Below, one piece after another: positions 6,930 through 14,818 of a stretch of 18,574 bases of DNA. The stretch comes from UBA11855 sp964591705. Its GTDB lineage: Archaea; Thermoproteota; Bathyarchaeia; Bathyarchaeales; Bathycorpusculaceae. Both the position numbers and the translations under genes were made by a program. The number at the start of each line of letters is the position of its first letter. Within the stretch, counting starts at the first letter, position 1. Below the pieces are notes generated by a model. That model was given only the letters and a program-made list of their open reading frames with translations. It had not been told where the DNA came from and did not search any database. The stretch lies in contig CAZQCX010000033.1 in assembly GCA_964591705.1 (NCBI GenBank), positions 1 to 18,574 on the forward strand. Reading direction: 5' to 3'.

Positions 6930-7114
6930 TTACATTCACTTATCCGTTTTTTTGCATGTCAAAACAGACTGACAAATGAGCCAGAAAAAACTCCGATGTT
7001 GTATTGCCAATCGTTGTTGCTCTCTTTGCTAACGCAATATTTTTCTAATTCTGCGAGATGGCATTTAGCCGAAGAATAAGCCATATTAAGCAATGCTACA
7101 ATTAGGCATTAAAT
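6930..7114. other. Intergenic, no gene seen
   Basis: This is the rest of the 411-base gap between rpl10 and the membrane-protein gene. It is T-rich, and no frame resembles L12 or any other protein I know. Near the right end, ATATTA (7083-7088) is a weak TATA-like element about 29 bases before ATG 7115, consistent with a leaderless or nearly leaderless transcript. Confidence 0.4.
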
Positions 7115-7579
7115 ATGACTGTAAAAGACGCATCTAATAGGCAGAAAGATTCAGAAACAATCAGTAGAATTTCACAAGTTGTCATATTCTCTTTTGCCAT
7201 TATTCTAGTAGTCGCTTTGGTCAGCTTTTTTTCTGGTATCGACGTTATAACCTCATTCGAGGGTGTAGTCTCGAACTTGCTCAGACTGATAATATACACC
7301 CTTCACTTTCTTGCTGGCGCACTGATACTCATTGGCTCTATTCTGTTGGCAACGAGGTATCTCAAAGCAAAAGTGAAAGCGCCTTTACAACCGATCGAGT
7401 TTATGCCACGGGCACGGTATTTAACAGTTGGTTTAGAGTTGCTGATAGGCGCAGAAGTAGTACATACAGCATTAACAAGGTCGCTCGAAGAGTTTCTGCT
7501 CCTGATCCTTGTCATAGCAACAAGGAGTTTCATTGCTTTGCTAATTCATCTGGAAAAAAAATGGGGAATGCATCAATAA
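7115..7579 (+). CDS. DUF1622-like integral membrane protein
   Basis: A 154-residue protein with about four hydrophobic segments: residues 22-44 (VVIFSFAIILVVALVSFFSGI), 56-82 (LIIYTLHFLAGALILIGSIL), 104-119 (LTVGLELLIGAEVVHT) and 127-146 (EFLLLILVIATRSFIALLIH). The pair Y-L-x-GLELLIGAEV-H-A and EE-LLL--VI-TRSFIALLIHLEK matches what I know of the DUF1622 family (small bacterial and archaeal membrane proteins of unknown function). No catalytic residues are evident. It stands alone, convergent with atpE. The start is ATG 7115, with no clear ribosome binding site. Confidence 0.7.
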   Translation: MTVKDASNRQKDSETISRISQVVIFSFAIILVVALVSFFSGIDVITSFEGVVSNLLRLIIYTLHFLAGALILIGSILLATRYLKAKVKAPLQPIEFMPRARYLTVGLELLIGAEVVHTALTRSLEEFLLLILVIATRSFIALLIHLEKKWGMHQ

Positions 7580-7805
7580 ACGTTATCAAAATCTACCTCT
7601 CTCTACAACACTTTTCACCCAATGGGTTAGACCGATCATTCTGAGCACCGGATTTAGGAATGGTTTGGAAATCAATAAGGGATAGAAGGCTATTTTCTCC
7701 GCTACGTGTTGTTCAGGTGTTGCCGCCTCCACTTGTCTTGAAGTTCTGTGAAACTTTGCTTTCTTCCTAGGACTAAGCCCGTCTGAGAGTTCAGTAAGCT
7801 AGGTT

Positions 7806-8432
7806 TCATCGAAACAAGATCGCTGATATTTCAAATCGCAGGGCTCTTTCCCTTCGTTTGAGAATATCCTCAAAAGTATTATCCATCATCACTTTGCGGT
7901 CAATCGTTCTGACAACAGCTCCCCCCGAGGTCTCAATTCCCTCTTTGGAGAGCCTTAGCTTCGTCTTAACCCGTGTCTTGTTGCTAATTTCCCTTGCCAG
8001 TTTGTCAAGTTTCAGCGACATAGCCGTGTCTTTTTTGTTTAGGAGAACTTCCAATGCTCCACCTCCCGCAGCAATACCCCCTTCAATAACTAGTCTCTCA
8101 AGAGTCTTCAGGTATTCCTCTGAATCTGCAAAGTTGAGAAGCATTTTCCTAACTTCATTAAGAACGTTATCGATTATTTCCTCTTTTCTTGCGAGAACAA
8201 TCCAGTTTGTCTTCGTTTTGGCGTCCGCGATGCTACGCAGTCTGTTTACTTCAGCGTCCCTTTGGGCTCTTTTTATTATTAGTTGAGCCGTCTCATTTGC
8301 TGTTTTGGCGCCCAGTTGTCTTTGTTTTTCTACCAGATCTTCACTTGTTTTTCTAGCTTCTTGAATGATATGCTCCGCCTTTTTCTGGGCTTCCTGCAAA
8401 ATCATTTCAGTTATTGCCCGTGACGACTGCAC
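7806..8432 (-). CDS. atpE: A-type ATP synthase subunit E (peripheral stalk)
   Basis: A 208-residue subunit E. The N-terminal half (about 5-100) is a long charged helix (ITEMILQEAQKKAEHIIQEARK ...) that pairs with subunit H in the peripheral stalk. The C-terminal globular head (about 110-205) carries GGALEVLLNKKD and the family segment SGGAVVRTIDRKVMMDNTFEDIL (168-190), which contacts the A/B head. GTG 8432 is preferred: AAGGAG lies 9 bases upstream and the longer N-terminus fits the family. ATG 8405, just after the atpH stop, is an alternative. It overlaps atpH by 26 bases and is the second gene of a two-gene leftward unit. Confidence 0.93.
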   Translation of the reverse strand: MQSSRAITEMILQEAQKKAEHIIQEARKTSEDLVEKQRQLGAKTANETAQLIIKRAQRDAEVNRLRSIADAKTKTNWIVLARKEEIIDNVLNEVRKMLLNFADSEEYLKTLERLVIEGGIAAGGGALEVLLNKKDTAMSLKLDKLAREISNKTRVKTKLRLSKEGIETSGGAVVRTIDRKVMMDNTFEDILKRRERALRFEISAILFR

Positions 8433-8763
8433 CGTTTATCTCTCCTTGCAAAATCATTCTTAAGACGATGTTTACAGCTTTTTCAAAGTTCTTTTCTGCT
8501 ACTGCCTCGATATTCTTTGCCTGTTCTTCTGCAATAGCAATGAGTTTTTTTTGTTCGCGTTCATCTTCCTCAGCTTGTTTTCTTTTCACATTAATTGCTT
8601 CTTGTTCAGCTTTGAGCAACGTCGCCTCATATGCTTTTTCATGTTCGTTCATGCTTTTCTGTGTTGCTGCTTGTTTGATCCTTTCAGACTCCGCAGTTGC
8701 TTCCTCGATTATTTTTTTTGCTTCGATATGACTTTCTTTTATTGCTTTTAAGGCTTCAAGCAT
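8407..8763 (-). CDS. atpH: A-type ATP synthase subunit H (peripheral stalk)
   Basis: A 118-residue protein from ATG 8763; an in-frame GTG at 8772 would add 3 residues. Nearly all of it is one charged heptad-like helix (ALKAIKESHIEAKKIIEEA ... AEQEAINVKRKQAEEDEREQ), the hallmark of subunit H/G that coils with subunit E to form the stator. A GGTG element sits 6 bases before the ATG. It is the first gene of the leftward atpH-atpE unit and is divergent from atpI. Sequence conservation in this family is low, so the call leans on composition plus its place next to atpE. Confidence 0.85.
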   Translation of the reverse strand: MLEALKAIKESHIEAKKIIEEATAESERIKQAATQKSMNEHEKAYEATLLKAEQEAINVKRKQAEEDEREQKKLIAIAEEQAKNIEAVAEKNFEKAVNIVLRMILQGEINGAVVTGNN

Positions 8764-8867
8764 TGCTAGCACCGTGTTTGATCGGTATGTTAGTCATGAT
8801 TCTAATGCGGTGTTCGTTATTGAGCTTTTGCCTATCAAGGTTAAACGCTGGGGGTTCCAGCAAGTTC

Positions 8868-8991
8868 TGTTTCTTGGTTTGGTTGCGTGTTAGTGATTTT
8901 GTCAGTTGGGGGTTTGGTTTTGACTGTTTGGTGCGATTTCTGTGATTCAGAGACGAAACTAACAATTGAAAGATGAATTAGAAACAGCGCT
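8868..8991 (+). repeat. Diverged direct repeat, copy A (atpH/atpI gap)
   Basis: This 124-base stretch aligns with 17526-17652 in the same orientation. The opening 24 bases match at 21 positions (TGTTTCTTGGTTTGGTTGCG here). TTTGACTGTTTG and AGACGAAACTAA are identical in both copies, and the last 60 bases match at about three quarters of positions. The middle third is GT-rich and needs small gaps. It lies between divergent atpH and atpI and ends 42 bases before the atpI ATG. No inverted-repeat ends or target duplication are seen. Confidence 0.7.
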
Positions 8992-9000
8992 CAGCGTTCC

Positions 9001-9013
9001 AAAAAAGTTAAAT
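9001..9013 (+). promoter_or_regulatory. Possible BRE/TATA-like element for atpI
   Basis: A purine-rich AAAAAA followed by GTTAAAT lies about 21-33 bases before the atpI ATG. Spacing predicts a start at or just beyond the ATG, so the atpI message may be leaderless, which would fit the lack of a ribosome-binding site. The match to consensus is weak. Confidence 0.25.
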
Positions 9014-9033
9014 GGAAAAGTCATTGTTCATTG

Positions 9034-11136
9034 ATGCTATGTTTCAGAGGGTGTATTCCTTCGCCAGATCTTTGGAAACTTGAAGTTGTAGTCTGCCAAG
9101 AAGATGCAGAGGCGGTCTTGCTTTACCTCGGCAGGATAGGCGTTGCTCAATTCATAAACGTCAATGAAGAAGCGGAGAGATTCGACGGACTCTTGGAGGA
9201 ATATACCCTTCCTTGCGAGGTCACCGTTCAGCATTCAGACATTTTGAGGCGAATAAACCGCGTATTCGAAGAATTAGATCTGAAACCAGAGGAACAAGTC
9301 CATAAGACGCAGCTTCTGTCTAAGGCATCGTTGAAAGAAATATTTGACGATATAGAAAGGCGACTTTCTGAAATAGAAAAGCAGTCGAAGCCTTTGGGTG
9401 ACACTAAGAATCTTGGTATGAATCTAGAGAGAAAGATCGATCAGAAGCTTCAAACTTGGAAAGTAAATCTAAAGAAGATCGGCGTCAAGAGAAACACTGG
9501 TTTTTCTGAGAAGCCGTCGCAGGCGGTCTTTGAGGAAGCGGAACGGAAGTTTTCAGAGATCGAGACCCGTCTGAACGAACTAAACAGAACGTATGCCGCT
9601 TGCTCAAATATACTTTCAAGAATTGACCGTTTGGAGAAAACCCACCACATAAAAATGAAAGAGCCTCCTGTGAAAGAACCCCCATTTCCACCAGATGCAA
9701 AATCCTTGGCATTCATTGAACTGACACTTTCAGAGGTTGAAAAGTCATTATCAACTAATGTTTACAATGATCTCCTTGTCAAAGAGTTGCTAACAATAAA
9801 ATCCACAATACTCCGTGTAATTGAACAAATCCCCAATGCAAAAATCAGCTTTTTGCATCAAGCTTCAGAGCTGAGAGATCACGTCAAACTTCTAAGGCAG
9901 GCTATCCCCACAACCCCCGAGGTCCAAGGAATTCACGCTGAACTTTCAGATTTGCACAATATGGCGCTGAAAGTGGACGAGTTGCTTGCGGTAGAAAAAA
10001 GCATGACTCGTTGCGCCTCAACAATTTTTTTGGAAGCATGGGTGCCACAACCCCATCTCAAGGAATTAAAAGAAGGAATAAGGACTATTACTAAAGGAAA
10101 GTGCATAATTGAAGAAGAGCTCCCAAATACCGAAGATCAGGCACCCACCGTGATCAAACCTGTTCCTCGTTTCATGGAAGCATTTGAGAAGCTAACGTTT
10201 TCACTCGGGTATCCAAGGTCCAAAGAGATTAATCCAGTATGGCTTACGGCTTTGACTTTCCCATTGCTTTTCGGCATAATGTTTGCTGACGTCGGACAAG
10301 GCGCCATTCTTGTTATGGCCGGATTGGTTTTGACCTATTTCAGAGGAAAAGCCAACATCAACAAGGTGGGCGAAATAACACGCTATTTTCTGGTAGCTTC
10401 AGGGCTGATTGTTCTTTGCGGTATCGCCTCCATAGCTTTTGGCTTCCTATTTGGGGATTTTTTCGGTCCTTCAGGAGTTCTTCACCCAGTAATGCTAACT
10501 ACGATTGGTCCCTTCAAAATCGGTGGTTTTGACCCTATGCATGAACCGCTAAGCCTGCTACGGTTTGCTCTTCTTGTCGGCATTACGCTGCTTAGTTTGG
10601 GGTTGGTTTTGAGAGTGATGAACAACATAAGAGAAAAGCGCCCCAAGTTTGCGTTCATATCTACTTGTTGGCTCTGGCTTCTTTTAGGTGGATTTTCCAT
10701 GTGGATTCACTGGGGCGGCATTTCTAATCTAACTAGATGGTTCTCTGAGGGAAGTTTCATGTTTTTCGGACTCGTAGGTTTGCCTACCTTACTAATTGGT
10801 GTCGTCACGGCATCATCGAGAGGATTAATGGAAGGTATCGATTTTAGCATAGAGGTTCTCCTAGAGTCATTAGATCACACGATATCTTTTAGTCGTCTTG
10901 CTGCTTTGTTTCTAACCCATGCTGCTCTAAACCATATGTTTCTCATTCTTGCGGGAGTTAAGAACGGAGTTTTTACACTACAAAGCATACCCGTAATAAT
11001 GGTTGGCACAGTTTTGGCTTTGAGTATAGAGGGGCTCATAATATTCGTGCACACTCTTCGGCTTCACTGGATTGAATTGTTTCCAGAGTTCTATAGTGGC
11101 AAGGGAATTCTTTTTAAACCATTTAAGACAAATTAA
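9034..11136 (+). CDS. atpI: A-type ATP synthase subunit I (a; ion-channel stator)
   Basis: A 700-residue protein from ATG 9034; a TTG at 9031 is directly adjacent. The N-terminal cytosolic arm (about 1-380) has two alpha/beta lobes joined by long helices (LEEYTLPCEV ..., LRDHVKLLRQA) and binds E/H. The C-terminal membrane domain starts near 385 with PRFMEAFEKLTFSLGYP and FPLLFGIMFADVGQGAI (409-425), a family signature. It continues with GFLFGDFFG and the half-channel helix FSRLAALFLTHAALNHMF, whose Arg621 is the expected ion-path arginine facing the c-ring glutamates. It ends in an EF-x-EFYSGKG-F-PF tail. atpK follows 23 bases later. Confidence 0.95.
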   Translation: MLCFRGCIPSPDLWKLEVVVCQEDAEAVLLYLGRIGVAQFINVNEEAERFDGLLEEYTLPCEVTVQHSDILRRINRVFEELDLKPEEQVHKTQLLSKASLKEIFDDIERRLSEIEKQSKPLGDTKNLGMNLERKIDQKLQTWKVNLKKIGVKRNTGFSEKPSQAVFEEAERKFSEIETRLNELNRTYAACSNILSRIDRLEKTHHIKMKEPPVKEPPFPPDAKSLAFIELTLSEVEKSLSTNVYNDLLVKELLTIKSTILRVIEQIPNAKISFLHQASELRDHVKLLRQAIPTTPEVQGIHAELSDLHNMALKVDELLAVEKSMTRCASTIFLEAWVPQPHLKELKEGIRTITKGKCIIEEELPNTEDQAPTVIKPVPRFMEAFEKLTFSLGYPRSKEINPVWLTALTFPLLFGIMFADVGQGAILVMAGLVLTYFRGKANINKVGEITRYFLVASGLIVLCGIASIAFGFLFGDFFGPSGVLHPVMLTTIGPFKIGGFDPMHEPLSLLRFALLVGITLLSLGLVLRVMNNIREKRPKFAFISTCWLWLLLGGFSMWIHWGGISNLTRWFSEGSFMFFGLVGLPTLLIGVVTASSRGLMEGIDFSIEVLLESLDHTISFSRLAALFLTHAALNHMFLILAGVKNGVFTLQSIPVIMVGTVLALSIEGLIIFVHTLRLHWIELFPEFYSGKGILFKPFKTN

Positions 11137-11145
11137 GTGGCTTAC

Positions 11146-11150
11146 GGAGG
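11146..11150 (+). promoter_or_regulatory. Ribosome binding site deciding the atpK start
   Basis: GGAGG, extended as GGAGGAG, sits 9 bases before GTG 11160. It supports that start over the in-frame ATG at 11172. Confidence 0.6.
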
Positions 11151-11159
11151 AGTAAAAGC

Positions 11160-11600
11160 GTGGATCCTATAATGCTGGCTTCCATCGGCGCAGCGGTTTC
11201 GATTGTTGCCTCCGCTTTGAGCGCCGGCTACGCAATCGCGTCTTGTTCACCGGCTTTGGCTTCAGTGTCATCTGAAAAGCCCGAGTTAGTAAGCAAACTG
11301 ATAATCACTATTGTATTGGGCGAAGCATTGGCTATCTACGGTTTGCTAATTGCGTTCATGATTATTTCAGAGCTACCGTTGGTCACAACAATTGCTGATG
11401 GTAGCAGAGCGTTGTTCGCAGGCGTAGCCATGGGAGGTGCAGCAGTGGGCGCTAGTGTAGGTATTGCACATTGCGGTCCTGCATTAATAACTGCCACGGT
11501 AGAGAGGCCTGAAAGCTATTCCCATAATATCTTGGGGCTAGTTCTATCTGAGGCTCTGGCAATCTATGGTCTGCTCATAGCATTCATGCTGATTGCATAG
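11160..11600 (+). CDS. atpK: A-type ATP synthase subunit K (c-ring proteolipid, double hairpin)
   Basis: A 146-residue proteolipid made of two fused helical hairpins (four transmembrane helices). The halves repeat: GEALAIYGLLIAFM (54-67) and SEALAIYGLLIAFM (130-143) are almost identical, and AAVGASVGIAHCGPAL echoes ALSAGYAIASCSPAL. Each half keeps its ion-carrying glutamate, Glu55 and Glu131. Subunit K forms the rotor ring turned by ion flow against subunit I. Residues after each glutamate are hydrophobic (A-L-A-I-Y) with no Thr/Ser partner, which leans toward proton rather than sodium coupling; this is inference only. It starts at GTG with a strong GGAGG site, 23 bases after atpI. Confidence 0.95.
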   Translation: MDPIMLASIGAAVSIVASALSAGYAIASCSPALASVSSEKPELVSKLIITIVLGEALAIYGLLIAFMIISELPLVTTIADGSRALFAGVAMGGAAVGASVGIAHCGPALITATVERPESYSHNILGLVLSEALAIYGLLIAFMLIA

Positions 11601-11654
11601 AAGCCTTTTTCGGTGGCAGCATAATAGTTGACGAAGGAATTATGATGCTCTTTC

Positions 11655-12728
11655 CTATTCATTAAACATCAGAAGTTTTCGAATTACATTAGGAGGAACG
11701 TTTCTCTGTAGCCCATTTATGATGGACCTTAAATTTCTGATCTCGATTTCTTTGAAGGTAAGGAAGGCTAATACGAATCCGATATTGTAATAGCGCAGAT
11801 ATTTCTTAAGCATATGTTGGCAAGTCTCAAACGCGGCTTTGTCAAGAATTGCCTCTAACTGCTGTACCGGTGCATCACTCTCTTTCAAAAGCCTAGAGAA
11901 AATACTTTTGTAAGCCTGATTCCTCTTTCTGACGTACATGAGGAGGACTTCTATCGCGGATCTCGTAGTCCTTGCTTTGATTGCTTCGTTTAGTATCTCT
12001 TCAGTTATAAGCACTCCAGGCATCAAGTATTCTTTGGTTCGTTCTTGACTTACTGCCAGAGCTTTGCATTTCAAGATGATTTTGATGTTTGTGGCATCTA
12101 TTTCAATCCCGAGGATGTCTCTAGCGATTTTTCTGTCAGAACCATCGAGATCGTCAGTAGCCTGCAATATTTGTTGATAAACGGCCTTGTCCAGAGCCAC
12201 TTCTAATGGTGTTATATCTCTCATTTCATGATGTTTGTTCAGCACTTTTTTCATGATTACACCGTATTCGAGATCAGTTAGAGAATTTACTACGTCATCA
12301 ACGGTCTTGGATACAGTTAGTATTGCTCTGCACCTTTCCTTGTCTAATTCTTTTGTCGGAATGATGTTCTTCATTGCTTGGTCAACATTTGTTTGTGCTT
12401 TTGCAGCCCTAAGCATGGTTTTTATGTTTGAGACTTCAAACTTGCTTAGAATTGCCACCAGTAGTTTCCTGATGTTTCCTGACGAAAATCTTGTGAGTTC
12501 TTCATACGTCCTAATTTGGTTGTTGAGAAGAACCATCTCAAGAACTTCCGCATCAATTTTTTCCTTTGGTATTGCTAGGAGTTCTTCTCTGTATGGTGAA
12601 TCCATCAAGGTGCAACGAACTGCGTCAAGGTCCTTGTTGGTTAAGCTGACCAAGTCGCTCGGGTCAAAAAGACTGAGGTTTTCAATCGCAATCTTCGGCA
12701 TTATTGCGTTATACTGCAGCGATTTCAT
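11655..12728 (-). CDS. atpC: A-type ATP synthase subunit C (central stalk-rotor socket)
   Basis: A 357-residue, almost wholly helical protein of the V-ATPase subunit d / A-ATPase C family, which sits as a funnel on the c-ring and receives the D/F shaft. Three pseudo-repeats of short helices are visible (for example RTYEELTRFSSGNIRKLL). The C-terminal family signature is YNIGFVLAFLTFKEIEIRNL, followed by RSIINGLQRNVPPNVIRKLL (about 313-352). The ATG at 12728 has AGGAGATG 7 bases upstream. It is the last gene of the leftward F-A-B-D-C unit, where atpC more often precedes atpF, and it runs convergently into atpK with a 54-base gap. Confidence 0.92.
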   Translation of the reverse strand: MKSLQYNAIMPKIAIENLSLFDPSDLVSLTNKDLDAVRCTLMDSPYREELLAIPKEKIDAEVLEMVLLNNQIRTYEELTRFSSGNIRKLLVAILSKFEVSNIKTMLRAAKAQTNVDQAMKNIIPTKELDKERCRAILTVSKTVDDVVNSLTDLEYGVIMKKVLNKHHEMRDITPLEVALDKAVYQQILQATDDLDGSDRKIARDILGIEIDATNIKIILKCKALAVSQERTKEYLMPGVLITEEILNEAIKARTTRSAIEVLLMYVRKRNQAYKSIFSRLLKESDAPVQQLEAILDKAAFETCQHMLKKYLRYYNIGFVLAFLTFKEIEIRNLRSIINGLQRNVPPNVIRKLLMFNE

Positions 12729-12749
12729 AGTTATGCATCTCCTGAGTGA

Positions 12750-13400
12750 TTAAGAAACTCTCTCTTTCCGTTTGCGCTGAAGAACTCTGACTCTTATGGC
12801 GTCTTGCCTTTCAATTTCTTCAAGTATCAATTCTACATAGCGTATTGTGTCGTCTAGTTGTGGTATGATTTTGAATCTTATTCGGTTTATTTGTCTGCGT
12901 TTCAAAGCTATGACTTCAAGTAACTCTCTGATCACAGCTGTGAGCTCTGCGAGTCTGACCATAGAACTCACCGCTTCTTCAGCTTTTGTCGCTGCGTCCT
13001 CCAACTGTATTGGCGTGTCTGATGGGTTGAAGCGGGGTTTCTTAGTGATTCCTATTTTTGTTGTTAATTGGAATGAAGGGAACTGAATTCCCAAGACTCC
13101 TGTTCTTGTGGTTGTCTCAATATTGTATTCAACAGGAGCAGCGGACATTGAAATCTCCCTAACTTTGAGCGTGCCACTTGCCATCTTAGCCTTAACGACT
13201 AGGGAGTAGACGTCTTCCATTGATTCGTACAATTTGGTCTGCAGCATTTTGGCTTTCTTTCTTTCTTCAATAAGTGCCAAGATTAGTGTTTCTAGGTCTT
13301 TCTGCAGAATATCCGCAATCCCTTCGGCCAACCTTCGGCGTCGTCTTAATGCCAGTAATTCAAGGCGCGTTGGGTGTGCCTCAAATCTTTCAGATGTCAC
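12750..13400 (-). CDS. atpD: A-type ATP synthase subunit D (central rotor shaft)
   Basis: A 216-residue subunit D. It opens with the family motif HPTRLELLALRRRRRLAEG (9-27). Long N- and C-terminal helices form the antiparallel shaft inside the A3B3 head, and the C-terminal helix includes LKRRQINRIRFKIIPQLDDT (167-186). The middle (about 80-125) forms the lower, stalk-side part that contacts subunits F and C. The start is GTG 13400 with GAGGT 6-8 bases upstream. It begins 20 bases after atpB ends and is followed by atpC after 21 bases, all in one operon. Confidence 0.95.
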   Translation of the reverse strand: MTSERFEAHPTRLELLALRRRRRLAEGIADILQKDLETLILALIEERKKAKMLQTKLYESMEDVYSLVVKAKMASGTLKVREISMSAAPVEYNIETTTRTGVLGIQFPSFQLTTKIGITKKPRFNPSDTPIQLEDAATKAEEAVSSMVRLAELTAVIRELLEVIALKRRQINRIRFKIIPQLDDTIRYVELILEEIERQDAIRVRVLQRKRKERVS

Positions 13401-13420
13401 GTCCTACCTCTTCATTCGGC

Positions 13421-14818
13421 TTATGATTCTTTGAGTTTTGGGTGAAACTTCTCTATGATTGTGGGGTCAATTCTTGTTAGTTCTGACTCTGGGAGGACGG
13501 ACAATAGCCTCCAACCAATGTTCAGCGTTTCTTCTATGTCACGATTCTCGTTAATGCCTTGGCTAACAAACTCCTTTTCAAATCTCTCCATGAATTTCAG
13601 ATAGAGTTTATCTGTGCTGGTTAGCGCTTTTTCTCCAGAAACCATTGCAGTTCCCTGAACGATTTTGCCTTCGGCATAGGCGTAGTAGAGTTGATCTGAC
13701 AGTTGCTTGTGATCTTCTCGTGTCTTGCCTTTTCCAATTCCCTTATCCATCAACCTTGATAGGCAGGGGGAAGGGTCTATAGGTGGATAAATTCCTTTCT
13801 TAAACAGTCCCCTGTCAAGTATGATTTGACCTTCAGTTATGTAGTTCGTCAAATCTGCGATTGGGTGGGTCACGTCATCATCAGGCATTGTTAGGATTGG
13901 GATTTGTGTTATCGACCCTTTCTTTCCCTTTATTAGACCCGCCCGTTCATACAAAGTGGCAAGGTCTGTGTACATATACCCGGGGTAACCTCTTCTGCCA
14001 GGAATTTCTAAACGAGCGGCAGATATTTCACGCAATGCTTCACAGTAGTTAGTCATATCGACCAGTATGACCAATACGTGTTGATCTTGTTGGTATGCAA
14101 GATATTCAGCGGTAGTCAATGCCAATCGAGGAACTAGAATTCTTTCGATTGCGGGTTCTTCTGCAAGATTGACAAACATTACTACTCTGCCGATTGCGCC
14201 CATCTTCAGAAAATCATCTTTGAACACTCTGATGTCATCTGCAGTTATACCCATCGCTGCAAAGACTATTGTGAAGTTTTCTTCTTCTCCTAAGACTTTC
14301 GCTTGGCTGACTATTTGTGAGGCTAGTTGCTTATGGGGTAAGCCCGTTCCAGAGAGTAGTGGCAATTTCTGCCCCAGAAGTAGTGTGTTCAAGCCATCAA
14401 TCACCGAGATTCCTGTTTGAATAAACTTTGAAGGGTGTGCTCGTGAATACGGGTTTATTGTAGCTGCATGAATGTCTAAGTAGTCTTCTGGAATTATGTT
14501 GGGGCCGCCATCTGCGGGCTTACCGCTTCCCGTGAACATTCGGCCAAGCATATCCATCGAAACGGGTAGTTTGATGGTTTCACCCATGAAGCGAACTGCC
14601 GTTGCATTAATGTCTAATCCTGACGTGCCCTTAAATACTTGAATAACCGTGACTTTGTCACTGACATCTATGACTTGTCCTATTCTTTCGCTGTCACAAC
14701 TGAATACTCTCACGACTTCTCCGTAGCCAATCCCGCTCACTGACTCACAAAAAAGCAGGGGTCCAGCAATCTCTTGAACTGTGAAAAACTTCAAGCCGGG
14801 ATGAATTGGCGTATTCAT
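13421..14818 (-). CDS. atpB: A-type ATP synthase subunit B (non-catalytic)
   Basis: A 465-residue regulatory nucleotide-site subunit that alternates with A in the head. Domains are an N-terminal beta barrel (about 1-78), a nucleotide-fold core (about 79-350) and a C-terminal helical domain. In place of a Walker A loop it has SGTGLPHKQLASQI (156-169), diagnostic for B rather than A. The GRRGYPGYMYTDLATLYERAG segment (about 279-299) is the family signature. Position 5 of the usual S-A-A-R-E-E stretch reads Leu here (SAARLE). The ATG overlaps the atpA stop as ATGA, giving tight translational coupling that suits the 1:1 ratio of A and B. Confidence 0.97.
   Translation of the reverse strand: MNTPIHPGLKFFTVQEIAGPLLFCESVSGIGYGEVVRVFSCDSERIGQVIDVSDKVTVIQVFKGTSGLDINATAVRFMGETIKLPVSMDMLGRMFTGSGKPADGGPNIIPEDYLDIHAATINPYSRAHPSKFIQTGISVIDGLNTLLLGQKLPLLSGTGLPHKQLASQIVSQAKVLGEEENFTIVFAAMGITADDIRVFKDDFLKMGAIGRVVMFVNLAEEPAIERILVPRLALTTAEYLAYQQDQHVLVILVDMTNYCEALREISAARLEIPGRRGYPGYMYTDLATLYERAGLIKGKKGSITQIPILTMPDDDVTHPIADLTNYITEGQIILDRGLFKKGIYPPIDPSPCLSRLMDKGIGKGKTREDHKQLSDQLYYAYAEGKIVQGTAMVSGEKALTSTDKLYLKFMERFEKEFVSQGINENRDIEETLNIGWRLLSVLPESELTRIDPTIIEKFHPKLKES

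Noticed and set aside
6704..7114. Search for a missed rpl12 after rpl10
   Set aside because: No frame on either strand has the helical N-terminus, Ala/Glu-rich hinge or acidic tail of archaeal L12.
7858..8286. 142-residue plus-strand frame antisense to atpE
   Set aside because: Serine- and leucine-rich product typical of the reverse of a charged helical gene; subunit E on the other strand is clear.
8756..8965. 69-residue minus-strand frame across repeat copy A
   Set aside because: The LLVSSLN stretch is shared with copy B, but copy B has a stop within the repeat and the rest of the peptide is not conserved, so shared DNA rather than protein is the better explanation.
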